Assembly: GCF_002160755.1 (NCBI RefSeq)
Contig: NZ_NFLE01000002.1
Span: 62,001 to 126,000 of the forward strand
Length of the DNA stretch: 64,000 nt
Origin: Lachnoclostridium sp. An14
GTDB lineage: Bacteria > Bacillota > Clostridia > Lachnospirales > Lachnospiraceae
Direction of reading: 5' to 3'
The notes below the pieces were generated by a model. It saw only the letters and a list, made by a program, of their open reading frames with translations, ran no database searches and was not told the DNA's origin. Positions 1 through 10,450 of this stretch are shown here, piece after piece; position 1 is the stretch's first letter; every line of letters starts with the position of its first letter. The translations under genes and the position numbers were made by a program.

Positions 1-375
1 GATATAGTCAGAATCCTGGCTCAGCTTGTAGTAGTAGTCCGTAGCCGCCTCCGGAGATTCCTCTCTGTAAAGTTTCCAGAACCGGCCGGCCACCTCGCTG
101 GGGCGGGGCATCAGGCAGTTCATCAGCCTGGTGTCAAAAAGATCCCGGAACACCACGCTGTCCTCCTTTAAAACTCCTGTCTCATGGGCGTAGTCCAAAA
201 GCTCCTTTAAAATCTCCTCCAGGCAGATGCCGCCGGACAGCTCTCCCGGCTCCTCATACTCGTCCATTCCCATCACTTCCAGGATCTGGTTCCTGGCGTA
301 AACCGCGTCCCGTTCTCCAATCAGCCCTGTGTCCAGGCCATACTGCACCAGTTTCTTAATCGCTTCACAAACCAT
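1..375 (-). CDS. galT: UTP-hexose-1-phosphate uridylyltransferase, N-terminal part (cut by window edge)
   Basis: GalT transfers UMP between UDP-glucose and galactose-1-phosphate in the Leloir pathway. Only the first 125 codons are present; the gene continues past base 1. The translated start (MVCEAIKKLVQYGLDTGLI) and the later segments LMNCLMPRPSEVAGRFW and ATDYYYKLSQDSDYI are recognisable as the Firmicute-type GalT family, which differs from the E. coli type. The ATG at 373-375 is preceded by a strong AGGAGGT site at 381-387, which fixes the start. A promoter lies at 419-447. The upstream gene trkH ends 212 bases away, so galT is probably its own transcription unit. The assignment rests on recalled family motifs, not on a search. 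Confidence 0.85.
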   Translation of the reverse strand, partial: MVCEAIKKLVQYGLDTGLIGERDAVYARNQILEVMGMDEYEEPGELSGGICLEEILKELLDYAHETGVLKEDSVVFRDLFDTRLMNCLMPRPSEVAGRFWKLYREESPEAATDYYYKLSQDSDYI

Positions 376-418
376 ACGATACCTCCTGCTCCCCCGCATT
401 TCCCGCGGCTTTCCTTTT

Positions 419-447
419 ATTATAGAATTCCGGAAAGCGAAAGGCAA
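419..447 (-). promoter_or_regulatory. Sigma-A promoter of galT
   Basis: On the minus strand TTGCCT (447-442) and TATAAT (424-419) are separated by exactly 17 bases. They sit about 45 bases before the galT ATG. Confidence 0.7.
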
Positions 448-587
448 TACAATATTCTTTTATTCCATAGAAAATTCGTAAGAATTCCGCCGCGCCGTTT
501 CTCCTGACATAAAAACACGGCAAAATACCGCTTAGTGAGCAAATTCCCACGCGGCATCCTGCCGTATGTTTCCGTATAATTGAATGG

Positions 588-2069
588 TTAGAAAAATTCT
601 TTTCCCGCCGCCTTCACCGGTTTTTTGCGGCGGATCTGTTTCCAGGTGCCGGGCGTCAAAAGCACGATGACCGGGAACAGCTCCAGCCTTCCCGCCAGCA
701 TATCAAAGATCAGCACCGCCTTGGAGAGATCCGACAGCGTGGAATAGTTGGACATCGGTCCTACCACAGACATTCCGGGGCCGATGTTGTTTAAATTGGC
801 CGCCACCGCGGAGAAGGAGGTCATAAAGTCGTAGTTGTCCAGGCTCAGCAGCAGCACCGACAGGAAAAAGATAATAAAATACATGATAATAAAGGCGTTC
901 AGGGAGCGAAGCATATCGTGTCCCAGAGGCTTGTGCTCAAACTTCAGCACCTTCACGCTGCGGGGATGAACCACAGCGGCGATTTCCTTTTTCATCTCCT
1001 TGAAGGCCATCATCACTCTGGACACCTTCATTCCGCCGCCTGTACTGCCGGCGCAGGCCCCGATGAACATGAGCAGCAGCAGCACGCACTTGGAAAATTC
1101 CGGCCACTGGTCAAAATCCGCCGTGGCGTAGCCTGTGGTGGTAATCACCGAGGAAACCTGGAAAAATGCCTCGTGGAAGGTCCTTCCCAGGGACGGGAAC
1201 ATGGACCGGATATTGAACATAATCGCGATCACCGCCACTGCCACGATGGCCAGATAGCCCCGCAGCTCCTCACAGCGGAACACGTCCTTAAACCGCTTGT
1301 CCAGGATCAGGTAATAGACGTTAAAGTTTACGCCAAACAGCAGCATAAACACGGCAATCACCATTTGCTGGTAGGCGGTATAGTCCACCTGGCCGGAATT
1401 CCGGCAGGAGAAGCCGCCGGTGCCGGCGGCGCCAAAGCTCATGCAAATGCTGTCAAACAGCGGCATTTTCCCCAAAAGCAGCAGCAGGATCATCACCACC
1501 GTCATCACGAAATAGATGGTGTAGAGCAGCTTTGCCGTGGAACGGATCTTCGGCACCAGCTTGCCCACGGAAGGCCCCGGGCTCTCCGCCCTCATGATGT
1601 GCATATTGCAGTCCCCGGCCAACGGCAGGACGGCCAGAATAAACACCAGCACCCCCATGCCCCCGATCCAGTGGGAAAAGCTTCTCCACATCAGGGTCGC
1701 CTTGGACAATTCCTCCACCTGGGGCACAATGCTGGCCCCGGTGGTGGTAAAGCCGGACACGATCTCATACATGGCATCCACAAAGCTGGGGATCTCCCCG
1801 CTGATGAGAAAGGGCAGGCATCCGAACAGACTGAGCACGATCCAGCCCAGGGACACGGTCACAAAGCCCTCCTTGGCAAAAAACTCCCCGCTCTGCGGCT
1901 TTTTCCTGGAACAGATCCAGCCCAGAAGGCCGCAGAAGGCCGCCACTCCCAGGTAGCACCAGGCGATAGATTCCCGGTAAATCAAGGCTGTCCCCACCGG
2001 CAGCAGCATAAACAAGGCCTCCACCTTCATGATCCATCCCAACATATATATAATAATACCCAGATTCAT
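588..2069 (-). CDS. trkH: TrkH-family potassium uptake membrane subunit
   Basis: Ion-conducting subunit of the Trk/Ktr potassium importer in the cytoplasmic membrane. The 493-residue protein shows the four selectivity-filter repeats of the family: TTTGAS at about 108-113, GAAGTGG at about 213-219, TTTGYA at about 310-315 and GSTGGG at about 341-346, separated by hydrophobic helices. Length is normal for TrkH. It follows trkA by 12 bases on the same strand, so the pair is cotranscribed, with trkA giving the regulatory RCK subunit. The ATG at 2067-2069 has only a weak ribosome site, so translational coupling to trkA is likely. Confidence 0.93.
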   Translation of the reverse strand: MNLGIIIYMLGWIMKVEALFMLLPVGTALIYRESIAWCYLGVAAFCGLLGWICSRKKPQSGEFFAKEGFVTVSLGWIVLSLFGCLPFLISGEIPSFVDAMYEIVSGFTTTGASIVPQVEELSKATLMWRSFSHWIGGMGVLVFILAVLPLAGDCNMHIMRAESPGPSVGKLVPKIRSTAKLLYTIYFVMTVVMILLLLLGKMPLFDSICMSFGAAGTGGFSCRNSGQVDYTAYQQMVIAVFMLLFGVNFNVYYLILDKRFKDVFRCEELRGYLAIVAVAVIAIMFNIRSMFPSLGRTFHEAFFQVSSVITTTGYATADFDQWPEFSKCVLLLLMFIGACAGSTGGGMKVSRVMMAFKEMKKEIAAVVHPRSVKVLKFEHKPLGHDMLRSLNAFIIMYFIIFFLSVLLLSLDNYDFMTSFSAVAANLNNIGPGMSVVGPMSNYSTLSDLSKAVLIFDMLAGRLELFPVIVLLTPGTWKQIRRKKPVKAAGKEFF

Positions 2070-2081
2070 ACCAATATCCGC

Positions 2082-3437
2082 CTATTTTAAAATATCCTTC
2101 AAATCCTGAAGTCCTGTGTGAGTGGTCACCACCACCACCCGGTCGCCTGCCTTTAAAACGTCCTGGCCTCTGGGGGTGATGATCTCCCCATTGCGGTTAA
2201 TGCAGGCCACCAGCAGGTTTTCCTTCAGGCTCAGCCGCTCCAGCGGGATTCCCAGCATGGGCGCGTCCGGGCTGACCCGAAACTCCAGCGCCTCCGCCCG
2301 GTCCGCCACGATCCGGTACAGCGTTTCCACATTGCTGCCCATGGAGTTCTGCATGGCTCTCACATACTGTAAAATCAGCTCCGCCGTCAGCAGTTTCGGA
2401 TAGATCACGCTGCCTAAATTCAGGGAGTCGATCACGTTCTCAAAGGCGATCCGCCCCACCTTGGTGATCAGCTTAGCCCTGGACTGGCTGGCCGCGTACA
2501 GGGAGAGGATGATGTTCTCCTCATCCAGCCCGGTAAGGGACGCAAATGCCTCCGTGTACTGGATTCCCTCCTCCTGAAGCAGGCGGCGGTCCGATCCGTC
2601 CCCGTGGATAATCATAACGTGGGGCAGCAGCTCGCTCAGCTGGCGGCAGCGCTCCTCGTCCCGCTCGATGATCTTGATCTTAATCTTCGTATCTGCCAGC
2701 GTCTTTGCCAGATAGTAGGCCAACCGTCCCCCGCCCACAAACATGGCGGTCTTTACCGTATTGTTTACAATTCCCACTTTCTTTAAAAAGGAGGCCGACT
2801 CCTCATGGGAGGCGATAAAAGAGATCTTATCTCCCGCCCGCATCACAAAATTACCGCCGGGGATGGTCACGTCCTCTCCCCGCTCCACCGCGCAGATCAG
2901 CACGTTGCTCTTAAGTTTCCCCACCACGTCCGACACCTGCATCTGATGGAGCACAGAGTCCTCCGGAACGATAAATTTTAACAGCTCGATCCGCCCTTTC
3001 GCAAAGGGCTCGATCTTGATCGCCGACGGAAACCGCAGCAGCCTGCCAATCTCGTTGGCAGCCGCCAGCTCCGGATTGATGGCAAGGGATAAGTTTAGCT
3101 CCTCCCGGATGTAACGGATCTCCGAGGAATATTCCGGATTCCGGATCCGCGCCACCGTATGGCAGTTACCCACCTTTTTTGCGATCAGGCAGCACAGCAT
3201 ATTCAGCTCGTCCGATCCAGTGGTGGCTATCAGAAGGTCCGCGTCCTGAACCCCCGCCTCCACCTGGGTCTGATACACCGCTCCGTTCCCCATGACGTAC
3301 ATGGCGTCCAGATTGTCAGCGACATACTGGATTGCCTCCGCGCTCTGATCAATCACGATCACGTCGTGTTTCTCCCTGCACAGCTGCTCGGCCAGCGTCC
3401 GGCCTACTTTCCCGCATCCTACAATAATGATCTTCAT
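2082..3437 (-). CDS. trkA: Trk system potassium transporter regulatory subunit TrkA
   Basis: Cytoplasmic NAD(H)-binding gating subunit of the Trk potassium channel. It is a 451-residue protein with two RCK modules. The first opens with the Rossmann motif IIIVGCGKVGRTLAEQL near residue 3. The second has MFVGGGRLAYYLAKTL near residue 230. Each is followed by a TrkA-C region. I chose the ATG at 3435-3437 instead of one 30 bases upstream because the Rossmann strand then starts at residue 2 and an AGGAAAG site precedes it. First gene of a trkA-trkH operon. Confidence 0.93.
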   Translation of the reverse strand: MKIIIVGCGKVGRTLAEQLCREKHDVIVIDQSAEAIQYVADNLDAMYVMGNGAVYQTQVEAGVQDADLLIATTGSDELNMLCCLIAKKVGNCHTVARIRNPEYSSEIRYIREELNLSLAINPELAAANEIGRLLRFPSAIKIEPFAKGRIELLKFIVPEDSVLHQMQVSDVVGKLKSNVLICAVERGEDVTIPGGNFVMRAGDKISFIASHEESASFLKKVGIVNNTVKTAMFVGGGRLAYYLAKTLADTKIKIKIIERDEERCRQLSELLPHVMIIHGDGSDRRLLQEEGIQYTEAFASLTGLDEENIILSLYAASQSRAKLITKVGRIAFENVIDSLNLGSVIYPKLLTAELILQYVRAMQNSMGSNVETLYRIVADRAEALEFRVSPDAPMLGIPLERLSLKENLLVACINRNGEIITPRGQDVLKAGDRVVVVTTHTGLQDLKDILK

Positions 3438-3505
3438 ACCACTTTCCTTTTGTGCCTTTCTTTCCACCGCATTTTTTATCCACTATGGACTTTTCCACGG
3501 AAAAA

Positions 3506-3527
3506 GAGCCGCCCCGAAAGACGGCTC
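3506..3527 (-). terminator. Rho-independent terminator after the Gx-transporter gene
   Basis: Inverted repeat GAGCCG(CC)/(GA)CGGCTC. On the minus strand the stem is followed by TTTTT. It lies between the Gx-type gene and trkA and would separate the two units. Confidence 0.75.
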
Positions 3528-3649
3528 CTCCGGCTGCCCCTCGACAGCTTCTACCTACATTATACAGAGGCTGGCACAAAAAGCAAGCGAAAGTTCTCAT
3601 TTCCTGACGAAACGGGTATTTCCCGAAAACGGCCGCGCTTTTTTGCCCT

Positions 3650-4168
3650 TCAGCGGGAAAACAGTCCTTCCACCCGCTCCACCACCAGGCCGCCGAGGAG
3701 CCCGATTATGCTCCCGGCCACCACGCCAGCCACCAGCAGGGCCGGCAGATAGGCAAAGACGGAGCCGCTCTCCACCACAAAGGCCGCCATACAAAGCTGG
3801 CCGATGTTGTGAGCCACTCCTCCGGCCACGCTCACGCCCAGAATTCCAAACCGGCGGCACCGTTTCAACAGGATCATACATATCAGGCTCAATATACATC
3901 CAGATAACGCATACCACATACTGAATACATTTCCAAACGTAAAGCCCACCAGCACAACCCGCAGAACGCCTACTACCGCCGTTCCCACAGGCCCCACGGT
4001 GTAGAGTCCCACCATGGTCACCAGATTGGCCAGGCCCAGCTTAATGCCTGGCACGAGAAATGGAATGGGAATCATCGCCTCAATATAGCTGAAAACAAAA
4101 GCCAGGGCAATCAGCATTCCATATCTGGCTGTCTGTTCTGCTCTGGCGGTTCTTCCGTTTCTCATCAT
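3650..4168 (-). CDS. Gx transporter family membrane protein (heptaprenyl diphosphate synthase component I-like)
   Basis: A 172-residue, very hydrophobic protein with about five membrane segments. It resembles the Firmicute Gx transporter family, often annotated as heptaprenyl diphosphate synthase component I and related to ECF transporter S components. Visible family features are ALAFVFSYIEAMIPIPF, PGIKLGLANLVTMVGLY and GVAHNIGQLCMAAFVV. The substrate is unknown. It diverges from a NusG-domain-II protein gene at 4357, a pairing that recurs in Lachnospiraceae, usually in one direction. Two adjacent ATGs (4168 and 4165) are possible starts. Confidence 0.8.
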   Translation of the reverse strand: MMRNGRTARAEQTARYGMLIALAFVFSYIEAMIPIPFLVPGIKLGLANLVTMVGLYTVGPVGTAVVGVLRVVLVGFTFGNVFSMWYALSGCILSLICMILLKRCRRFGILGVSVAGGVAHNIGQLCMAAFVVESGSVFAYLPALLVAGVVAGSIIGLLGGLVVERVEGLFSR

Positions 4169-4259
4169 GCACTGTCCTTTCTGCCTTTTTCCCCTGGCGT
4201 CCGCTCCCGGCGGCTCTGCCCTTGTGCTGCGCCCCTGCCTGTGCTATACTCTATATCAT

Positions 4260-4340
4260 GATGTTGGGGGCAAAAGGTATTTTGACCTCTTTGATACCGG
4301 ATTGCTCCGCACTACGTGCTCCTGCAATCCTCAAAACATG
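4260..4340 (+). repeat. Dispersed repeat R1, partial copy 1
   Basis: About 80 bases almost identical to 34988-35068: GATGTTGGGG, then CAAAAGGTATTTTGAC, then a segment ending in CAATCCTCAAAACAT. It lies between the divergent Gx-type and NusG-II genes and contains no gene. Related sequence also occurs at 25111-25180. Confidence 0.85.
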
Positions 4341-4356
4341 AAAGCGGGGAACATCC

Positions 4357-4731
4357 ATGAAACATACAGAAAACAGGAGCCATGCCGCGAAAAAACAGGA
4401 CCTTCTGCTGATCGCCGCCATCCTGGCGGCCGCCTGTGTCCTCTTTTTTGCCTACTCCCTTTTCCATTCCGGCCCGGCGGCCTGGGCGGAGGTCTCCGTG
4501 GACGGCAAGGTGATCCGAGAGCTGGACCTTTCCCAGGACGCGGACTTTACAGTCACCGGCCACGGAGGCGGTACGAACCGCATTATCGTGAGCCAGGGAG
4601 CCATCTCCGTCACGGAGGCCTCCTGTCCCGACAAGGTCTGCGTCCACACCGGCACCATCCGTCACGCCGGGGAGACCATCGTCTGCCTTCCCAACCGGCT
4701 CATCATCACCATTTTACAGGACGGCGCCTAA
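4357..4731 (+). CDS. NusG domain II-containing membrane-anchored protein
   Basis: A 124-residue protein with a short basic N-terminus, one membrane helix at about 16-36 (LLLIAAILAAACVLFFAYSL) and an extracytoplasmic NusG domain-II-like beta domain. The domain carries the family signature SCPDKVCVHTGTI near residue 89 and a final CLPNRLIITI. Function is unproven; homologues sit next to Gx transporters or Rnf/ApbE-type genes. The start ATG at 4357 follows the end of an R1 repeat by 16 bases and has no textbook ribosome site. Its TAA stop at 4729-4731 overlaps the TAG stop of the convergent diguanylate cyclase gene. Confidence 0.82.
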   Translation: MKHTENRSHAAKKQDLLLIAAILAAACVLFFAYSLFHSGPAAWAEVSVDGKVIRELDLSQDADFTVTGHGGGTNRIIVSQGAISVTEASCPDKVCVHTGTIRHAGETIVCLPNRLIITILQDGA

Positions 4732-6074
4732 AGCAGCCGTCCTGTTTCCTCTCCGTCCGACGCAAAGGCGTACCCGCCTTTTTTCTGTTTCTTTGCCAGA
4801 TACATGGCGCGATCCGCCTTCTGATAAAGCTCCTCGAACCGTTCTCCCTGTTCCCGGGCGGCAATTCCCGTGCTCACAGATACCCGGGAGAGCTCATACT
4901 TTCTGCCGATCTCCAGAAACTGACGCCCGATGCTCTCCACCCGTTCCCGCACGATTTCCTTTTTCGTACAGCCGGAAAGATAGACTAAGAACTCATCGCC
5001 GCCCATCCGCGACACCACGTCCCCTTTTCTCGTACTTCGTTTCAGAATGTCCGCCAGGGACACCAAAACCTCGTCCCCGGCCAGATGGCCGTACGTGTCG
5101 TTCAGGCTTTTAAAATTGTCAATGTCTAAGAGCATCAGCGTCCCCGTATCCCTCTCCGCGAAGGATTTTTTGATAAAGTGGATTCCGCCCCTGCGGTTCA
5201 GGATCTTCGTCAGCCCGTCCTCCATGGACTCCTTCCTGAGCTGCTCCTGAATGCACATATTTTTGGAAATATCCAGCATCACGCTGATAACGGCCCGGCG
5301 GCCGTCCTCCGTAATCACTTCATTTCCCTTGTCCAGCATCCACATATAGGTGCCGTCCTTGCGGACCACGCGGTACTGTACCTCGTACTCCCCCCGGTCC
5401 TTCACACTGTCCAGGATTTCCCGTTCCACCCACTCCCGGTCCTCCGGAGCGACGATGCGGATCATCTCCTCGTCCGTCTGCTGCACCAGTTCCTCATAAG
5501 TGTATCCCAAATAGCGCAGCATAGTATCATTGATCACATACAGCGGAAAACCTTTCTCCAGATACCCGCCCATAATGCCTCCCGGCACCATGGTCAAAAG
5601 CATCTCAACCAGTTTCCTCCCCGCCTGTCCGCTAATGGTGCCCACAGACCGGTGTCCGTATTTCAACGGGAAGAATTCTCCCTCTCCCTGGCTGCGCTCA
5701 GGAACAGACATATGAAAGTTCACAAACTTCCACTGACCGTCCTCCTCCGCCAGAACCGCCGTCAGACGGGTATCCAGCACAACGCCCTCATGAGCCCCCG
5801 CCACGGCATACACCGTCATATGGCAGAATACGCCCACAAGCCCTTTGCCATACTCCGTCTGGTAATACTCCTGTATCTTATATTTCATCGGCGTGCCCAT
5901 CATGAGAAATTCCCGCTCCAGCAGCTCTCGTAGCTCCGCCTTGTTGCGGGCAATCTCCTGAACGCCGGTTCCCACGCTCATCACCTGATCGGAAACCAGG
6001 GCCATACTGCTCTCCAGGTCCCGCCGCACCAGATACGCGTCAAAAAATTCTTCCAGCAAACGCTTTCCTTCCAT
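4728..6074 (-). CDS. SnoaL-like / PAS / GGDEF diguanylate cyclase
   Basis: Makes cyclic-di-GMP from two GTP. The 448-residue protein has three parts. Residues about 1-125 form an NTF2/SnoaL-like ligand domain. Residues about 145-270 form a PAS fold (YVINDTMLRYLGYTYEELV). Residues about 285-440 form a GGDEF domain. The active site GGDEF is intact at about 358-362, and an RKGD inhibitory-site motif (RxxD) lies five residues upstream, which suggests product inhibition. No EAL domain or membrane helix is seen, so it is cytosolic. The ATG at 6072-6074 comes directly after a run of ten G on the coding strand; a GTG start 30 bases upstream (6104) would read through that run in frame. Convergent with and overlapping the NusG-II gene by 4 bases. 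Confidence 0.9.
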   Translation of the reverse strand: MEGKRLLEEFFDAYLVRRDLESSMALVSDQVMSVGTGVQEIARNKAELRELLEREFLMMGTPMKYKIQEYYQTEYGKGLVGVFCHMTVYAVAGAHEGVVLDTRLTAVLAEEDGQWKFVNFHMSVPERSQGEGEFFPLKYGHRSVGTISGQAGRKLVEMLLTMVPGGIMGGYLEKGFPLYVINDTMLRYLGYTYEELVQQTDEEMIRIVAPEDREWVEREILDSVKDRGEYEVQYRVVRKDGTYMWMLDKGNEVITEDGRRAVISVMLDISKNMCIQEQLRKESMEDGLTKILNRRGGIHFIKKSFAERDTGTLMLLDIDNFKSLNDTYGHLAGDEVLVSLADILKRSTRKGDVVSRMGGDEFLVYLSGCTKKEIVRERVESIGRQFLEIGRKYELSRVSVSTGIAAREQGERFEELYQKADRAMYLAKKQKKGGYAFASDGEETGRLL

Positions 6075-6078
6075 TTTA

Positions 6079-6088
6079 CCCCCCCCCC
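6079..6088 (-). promoter_or_regulatory. Ten-base G tract at the ribosome-binding position of the diguanylate cyclase
   Basis: Ten consecutive C on the plus strand (G on the coding strand) end four bases before the ATG at 6074, where a Shine-Dalgarno sequence would be. Homopolymer runs of this length are prone to slippage, which would change spacing or, for the GTG start at 6104, the reading frame. Confidence 0.6.
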
Positions 6089-6320
6089 GTATTTTTCTTG
6101 TCACAAACCGCTGAAAGAGGCTGTTTTTATTATAGCATTAAAAACCGGCCAGTTGAAATACTCTTTTCGCGGATTTCCCATTGTTTTTCAAAAAATCCAA
6201 AGATTCCCGCGAAAACCGGTTCCCAATGGCCCCCGTCCGCGCCGGAATGCGGTTTGTACGGACAGATCTTCCTCCGCGCGGACCGCGTTTTTCCTTCTCT
6301 CGTAGCATATACCCCTTAAA

Positions 6321-6447
6321 ACGTGTGCGCTTGGCGCACACTCGCGCCGGAGCGCGGCTGCGTAAACAGCCATATTCCTTTGCGCGGAGTGCGCCTCCTG
6401 CCGGAGGCTTTTGTGTCATAGGGAACGCAGTTTCCTACGACACAACA
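6321..6447 (+). repeat. Dispersed repeat R2, full copy (in the 446-base gap 6075-6520)
   Basis: Opens with the perfect palindrome GTGTGCGC-TTG-GCGCACAC (6323-6341), continues with CGCGCCGGAGCGCGGCTGCG and CGGAGTGCGC, and ends with the hairpin AGGGAACGCAGTTTCCTA inside an imperfect TGTGTC/GACACA pair. Copies are at 9671, 15431, 30241, 38640 and 61665. No gene is visible in 6075-6520. Confidence 0.85.
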
Positions 6448-6449
6448 AA

Positions 6450-6483
6450 GCGTGCCGCAGGCTCCGTTTGGCCTGCGGCACGC
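6450..6483. terminator. Strong hairpin downstream of dnaJ
   Basis: GCGTGCCGCAGGC and GCCTGCGGCACGC form a perfect 13-base stem with an 8-base loop. It lies 38 bases after the dnaJ stop. There is no clear T run on either side, so it may be a 3'-end stabiliser or a terminator. Confidence 0.55.
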
Positions 6484-6520
6484 ATTCTCAAAGGTCCCGT
6501 TTGGAACCTCTCATCCCTGT

Positions 6521-7669
6521 TCAGTTAAACAGCTTTCTCTTTTTGTGCTTTTCCCCTCCGGAGGACACTCCCGTCATGGCCTCGTCGAACCGCTGAAGGG
6601 CCTCTCTCTGCTCCTCCGTCAGACGCTCCGGCACCTGCACCACGAAGGTCACGTAGTGATCGCCGCGAACCGCCTTGTTGCGGATGGAGGGCACGCCCTT
6701 GCCTTTTAAGCGGACTCTGGTGTCTGTCTGGGTTCCGGCCTTCACGTCGTACTCCACTTCGCCGTCCACCGTCTTGATGCGGATGGGGCCGCCCAGGGCC
6801 GCCTTGGCAAAGGAAATGGGCACGGTGGAGAAAATGTTCATATCCTGGCGCTTGAAGATGGGGTGAGGAGAAACCATGATCTCCACCAGGAGATCTCCCC
6901 TCTCACCGCCGCCGGTGCCCGGCTCTCCCTTTCCGGCCAGGCGGATGCTCTGCCCGTTGTCAATGCCGGCGGGGATGGTCACCTTAAATTTCTTTCTGGT
7001 GGAAATGTAGCCGCTACCGTAGCACTTCGGGCATTTCTCCTTGATGACCTTTCCGGTGCCGTTACAGTCCGGACAGGTCTGTACATTCTGCATGGAGCCG
7101 AGGAACCAGTCCTGAGTGTAGACGATCTTTCCTTTTCCGTTACACTTGGGACAGGTCTGGGGGGATGTGCCAGGCTTCGCGCCTGTTCCGTGACACTCCC
7201 CGCATTCTTCCTTATAATTGATCTCGATCTCCTTCTCACAGCCAAATATAGCCTCCTGGAAGGTGATCCGCACAGAGGTCCTGACGCTGGCCCCTCTCAT
7301 AGGGCCGCCGCTCCTGCCGCCGCTGGTGCGGTAGCTCCTGCCGCCGCCGAAGAAGTCTCCGAAAATATCCCCGAAAATGTCTCCCATGTCGGTGAAGTTT
7401 CCGTAGCCGCCGAACCCGCCGGCCCCGCCTGCGCCGCCGTCAAAGGCCGCGTGGCCGAACTGGTCATACTGTTTCCGTTTCTCCGGGTCGCTGAGGACGG
7501 AGTACGCCTCGGAGGCCTCTTTAAACTTGACTTCTGCCTCCTTGTCGCCGGGATTCGCATCGGGATGATACTTCTTGGCCAGGGCGCGGTAGGCCTTCTT
7601 TAACGCCGCATCATCCGCGTCCTTCGGCACGCCAAGGACCTCATAATAATCTCTCTTGCTTTCTGCCAT
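6521..7669 (-). CDS. dnaJ: Chaperone protein DnaJ
   Basis: Hsp40 co-chaperone that stimulates DnaK ATPase. The 382-residue protein has a J domain (residues about 5-68) with the HPD triad in [10 protein letters not shown], a Gly/Phe-rich linker (about 75-110), four CxxCxGxG zinc repeats (about 145-210, e.g. [36 protein letters not shown]) and the C-terminal substrate-binding domains. It is a full type I DnaJ of normal length. Last gene of the hrcA-grpE-dnaK-dnaJ operon, separated from dnaK by a hairpin. Confidence 0.97.
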   Translation of the reverse strand: MAESKRDYYEVLGVPKDADDAALKKAYRALAKKYHPDANPGDKEAEVKFKEASEAYSVLSDPEKRKQYDQFGHAAFDGGAGGAGGFGGYGNFTDMGDIFGDIFGDFFGGGRSYRTSGGRSGGPMRGASVRTSVRITFQEAIFGCEKEIEINYKEECGECHGTGAKPGTSPQTCPKCNGKGKIVYTQDWFLGSMQNVQTCPDCNGTGKVIKEKCPKCYGSGYISTRKKFKVTIPAGIDNGQSIRLAGKGEPGTGGGERGDLLVEIMVSPHPIFKRQDMNIFSTVPISFAKAALGGPIRIKTVDGEVEYDVKAGTQTDTRVRLKGKGVPSIRNKAVRGDHYVTFVVQVPERLTEEQREALQRFDEAMTGVSSGGEKHKKRKLFN

Positions 7670-7718
7670 ATCAGTTTCCCCTTCGCTTTTCCTTTCATAC
7701 GCAGGAAAACCACTCTGC

Positions 7719-7738
7719 CGGCAGCGTGACCGCTGCCG
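7719..7738. other. Perfect hairpin between dnaK and dnaJ
   Basis: CGGCAGCG-TGAC-CGCTGCCG, an 8-base perfect stem with a 4-base loop, lies in the 97-base dnaK-dnaJ spacer. It has no T run. It could lower dnaJ expression relative to dnaK or act as an mRNA processing or stability element. Confidence 0.6.
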
Positions 7739-7766
7739 ACAGGATGGTCCCGGTTGTCAGTACTCT

Positions 7767-9659
<1,893 letters not shown>

Positions 9660-9670
9660 CTATTGAAAAG

Positions 9671-9745
9671 ATGCCCGCTCCCGCCTGGAGTGTACCTCCC
9701 GCCGGAGCCTCTACGCAACAGGGAACGCCGTTTCCTATTGCATAA
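9671..9745 (+). repeat. Dispersed repeat R2, shortened copy between grpE and dnaK
   Basis: Shares the R2 elements TCCCGCCGGAG and CAGGGAACGCCGTTTCCTATTG (hairpin core) but lacks the palindromic front half. It lies inside the heat-shock operon and is therefore transcribed. Confidence 0.7.
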
Positions 9746-9766
9746 TAAAAGCAAATGTGAAATCTG

Positions 9767-10447
9767 CTAATTCGCTACCTGTACCATGCTGTGGCGGATA
9801 ACGGTGCTGCGGTACATATACCCTTTTTGCAGCTCCATGGCCACCACGTTCTCCCCAAGGTTCTCGTCGTCGATGTGCATTACCGCGTTGTGAAGATTGG
9901 GGTCAAATTCTTTTCCAACCGCCTCGATGGGGGTCACCCCCGCATCCTCCAGCGTCTTGATGAGCTGCTTGTAAATCATTTCCATGCCCTTGGCGAAGGA
10001 GCTTTCCTTCTCCTCCTCCGGGATGGCTGCCAGCCCTCTCTCAAAATTGTCTACCACGGGAAGAATCTTCTCCAGGATGTCCCTGGCGCCCATCTCAAAC
10101 ATGGCGGATTTTTCCTTTTCCGTGCGCTTGCGGAAATTGTCGAACTCAGCCATATTGCGGCGGAGCTGGTCGGTCAGCTCCTCGATCTTCTGATCCCGCT
10201 GATCCTTTTCCTTCTTTTTGAAGAATCCCTTCTTTTCCGCCTTCGGCCCGGCGCCCTCCTCCGGCTCCGTCCCGTCCTGGCTCTCCGCCTGGCCGTCCTG
10301 AGCCTGGGCCGTTTCCGCCTGGTTTCCGCTTTCCGCGGTTTCCTCCGCTGCCTCTGCGGCGTTTTCACCGGCCGCGGCCGTTTCCATCTCTGGATCCGTC
10401 TCAGGAACTGCGGTTTCTTCCTTTACTTCCTTTTCTTCTCTATCCAC
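9767..10447 (-). CDS. grpE: Nucleotide exchange factor GrpE
   Basis: Releases ADP from DnaK. The 226-residue protein has a long acidic, low-complexity N-terminus (about 1-75, rich in E, A and Q), a coiled coil (about 80-130, including LRRNMAEFDNFRKRTEKE) and the C-terminal beta domain with VTPIEAVGKEFDPNLHNAVM. The N-terminal acidic stretch is longer than in E. coli, but such tails are common in clostridia. Lies 3 bases after hrcA, so coupled to it. Confidence 0.97.
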   Translation of the reverse strand: MDREEKEVKEETAVPETDPEMETAAAGENAAEAAEETAESGNQAETAQAQDGQAESQDGTEPEEGAGPKAEKKGFFKKKEKDQRDQKIEELTDQLRRNMAEFDNFRKRTEKEKSAMFEMGARDILEKILPVVDNFERGLAAIPEEEKESSFAKGMEMIYKQLIKTLEDAGVTPIEAVGKEFDPNLHNAVMHIDDENLGENVVAMELQKGYMYRSTVIRHSMVQVAN

Positions 10448-10450
10448 TTG

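Noticed and set aside
365-550. 61-codon minus-strand frame upstream of galT
   Set aside because: It covers the galT promoter and ribosome site and has no site of its own.
918-2090. 390-codon plus-strand frame opposite trkH
   Set aside because: His/Gln-rich shadow translation; trkH has all family motifs on the other strand.
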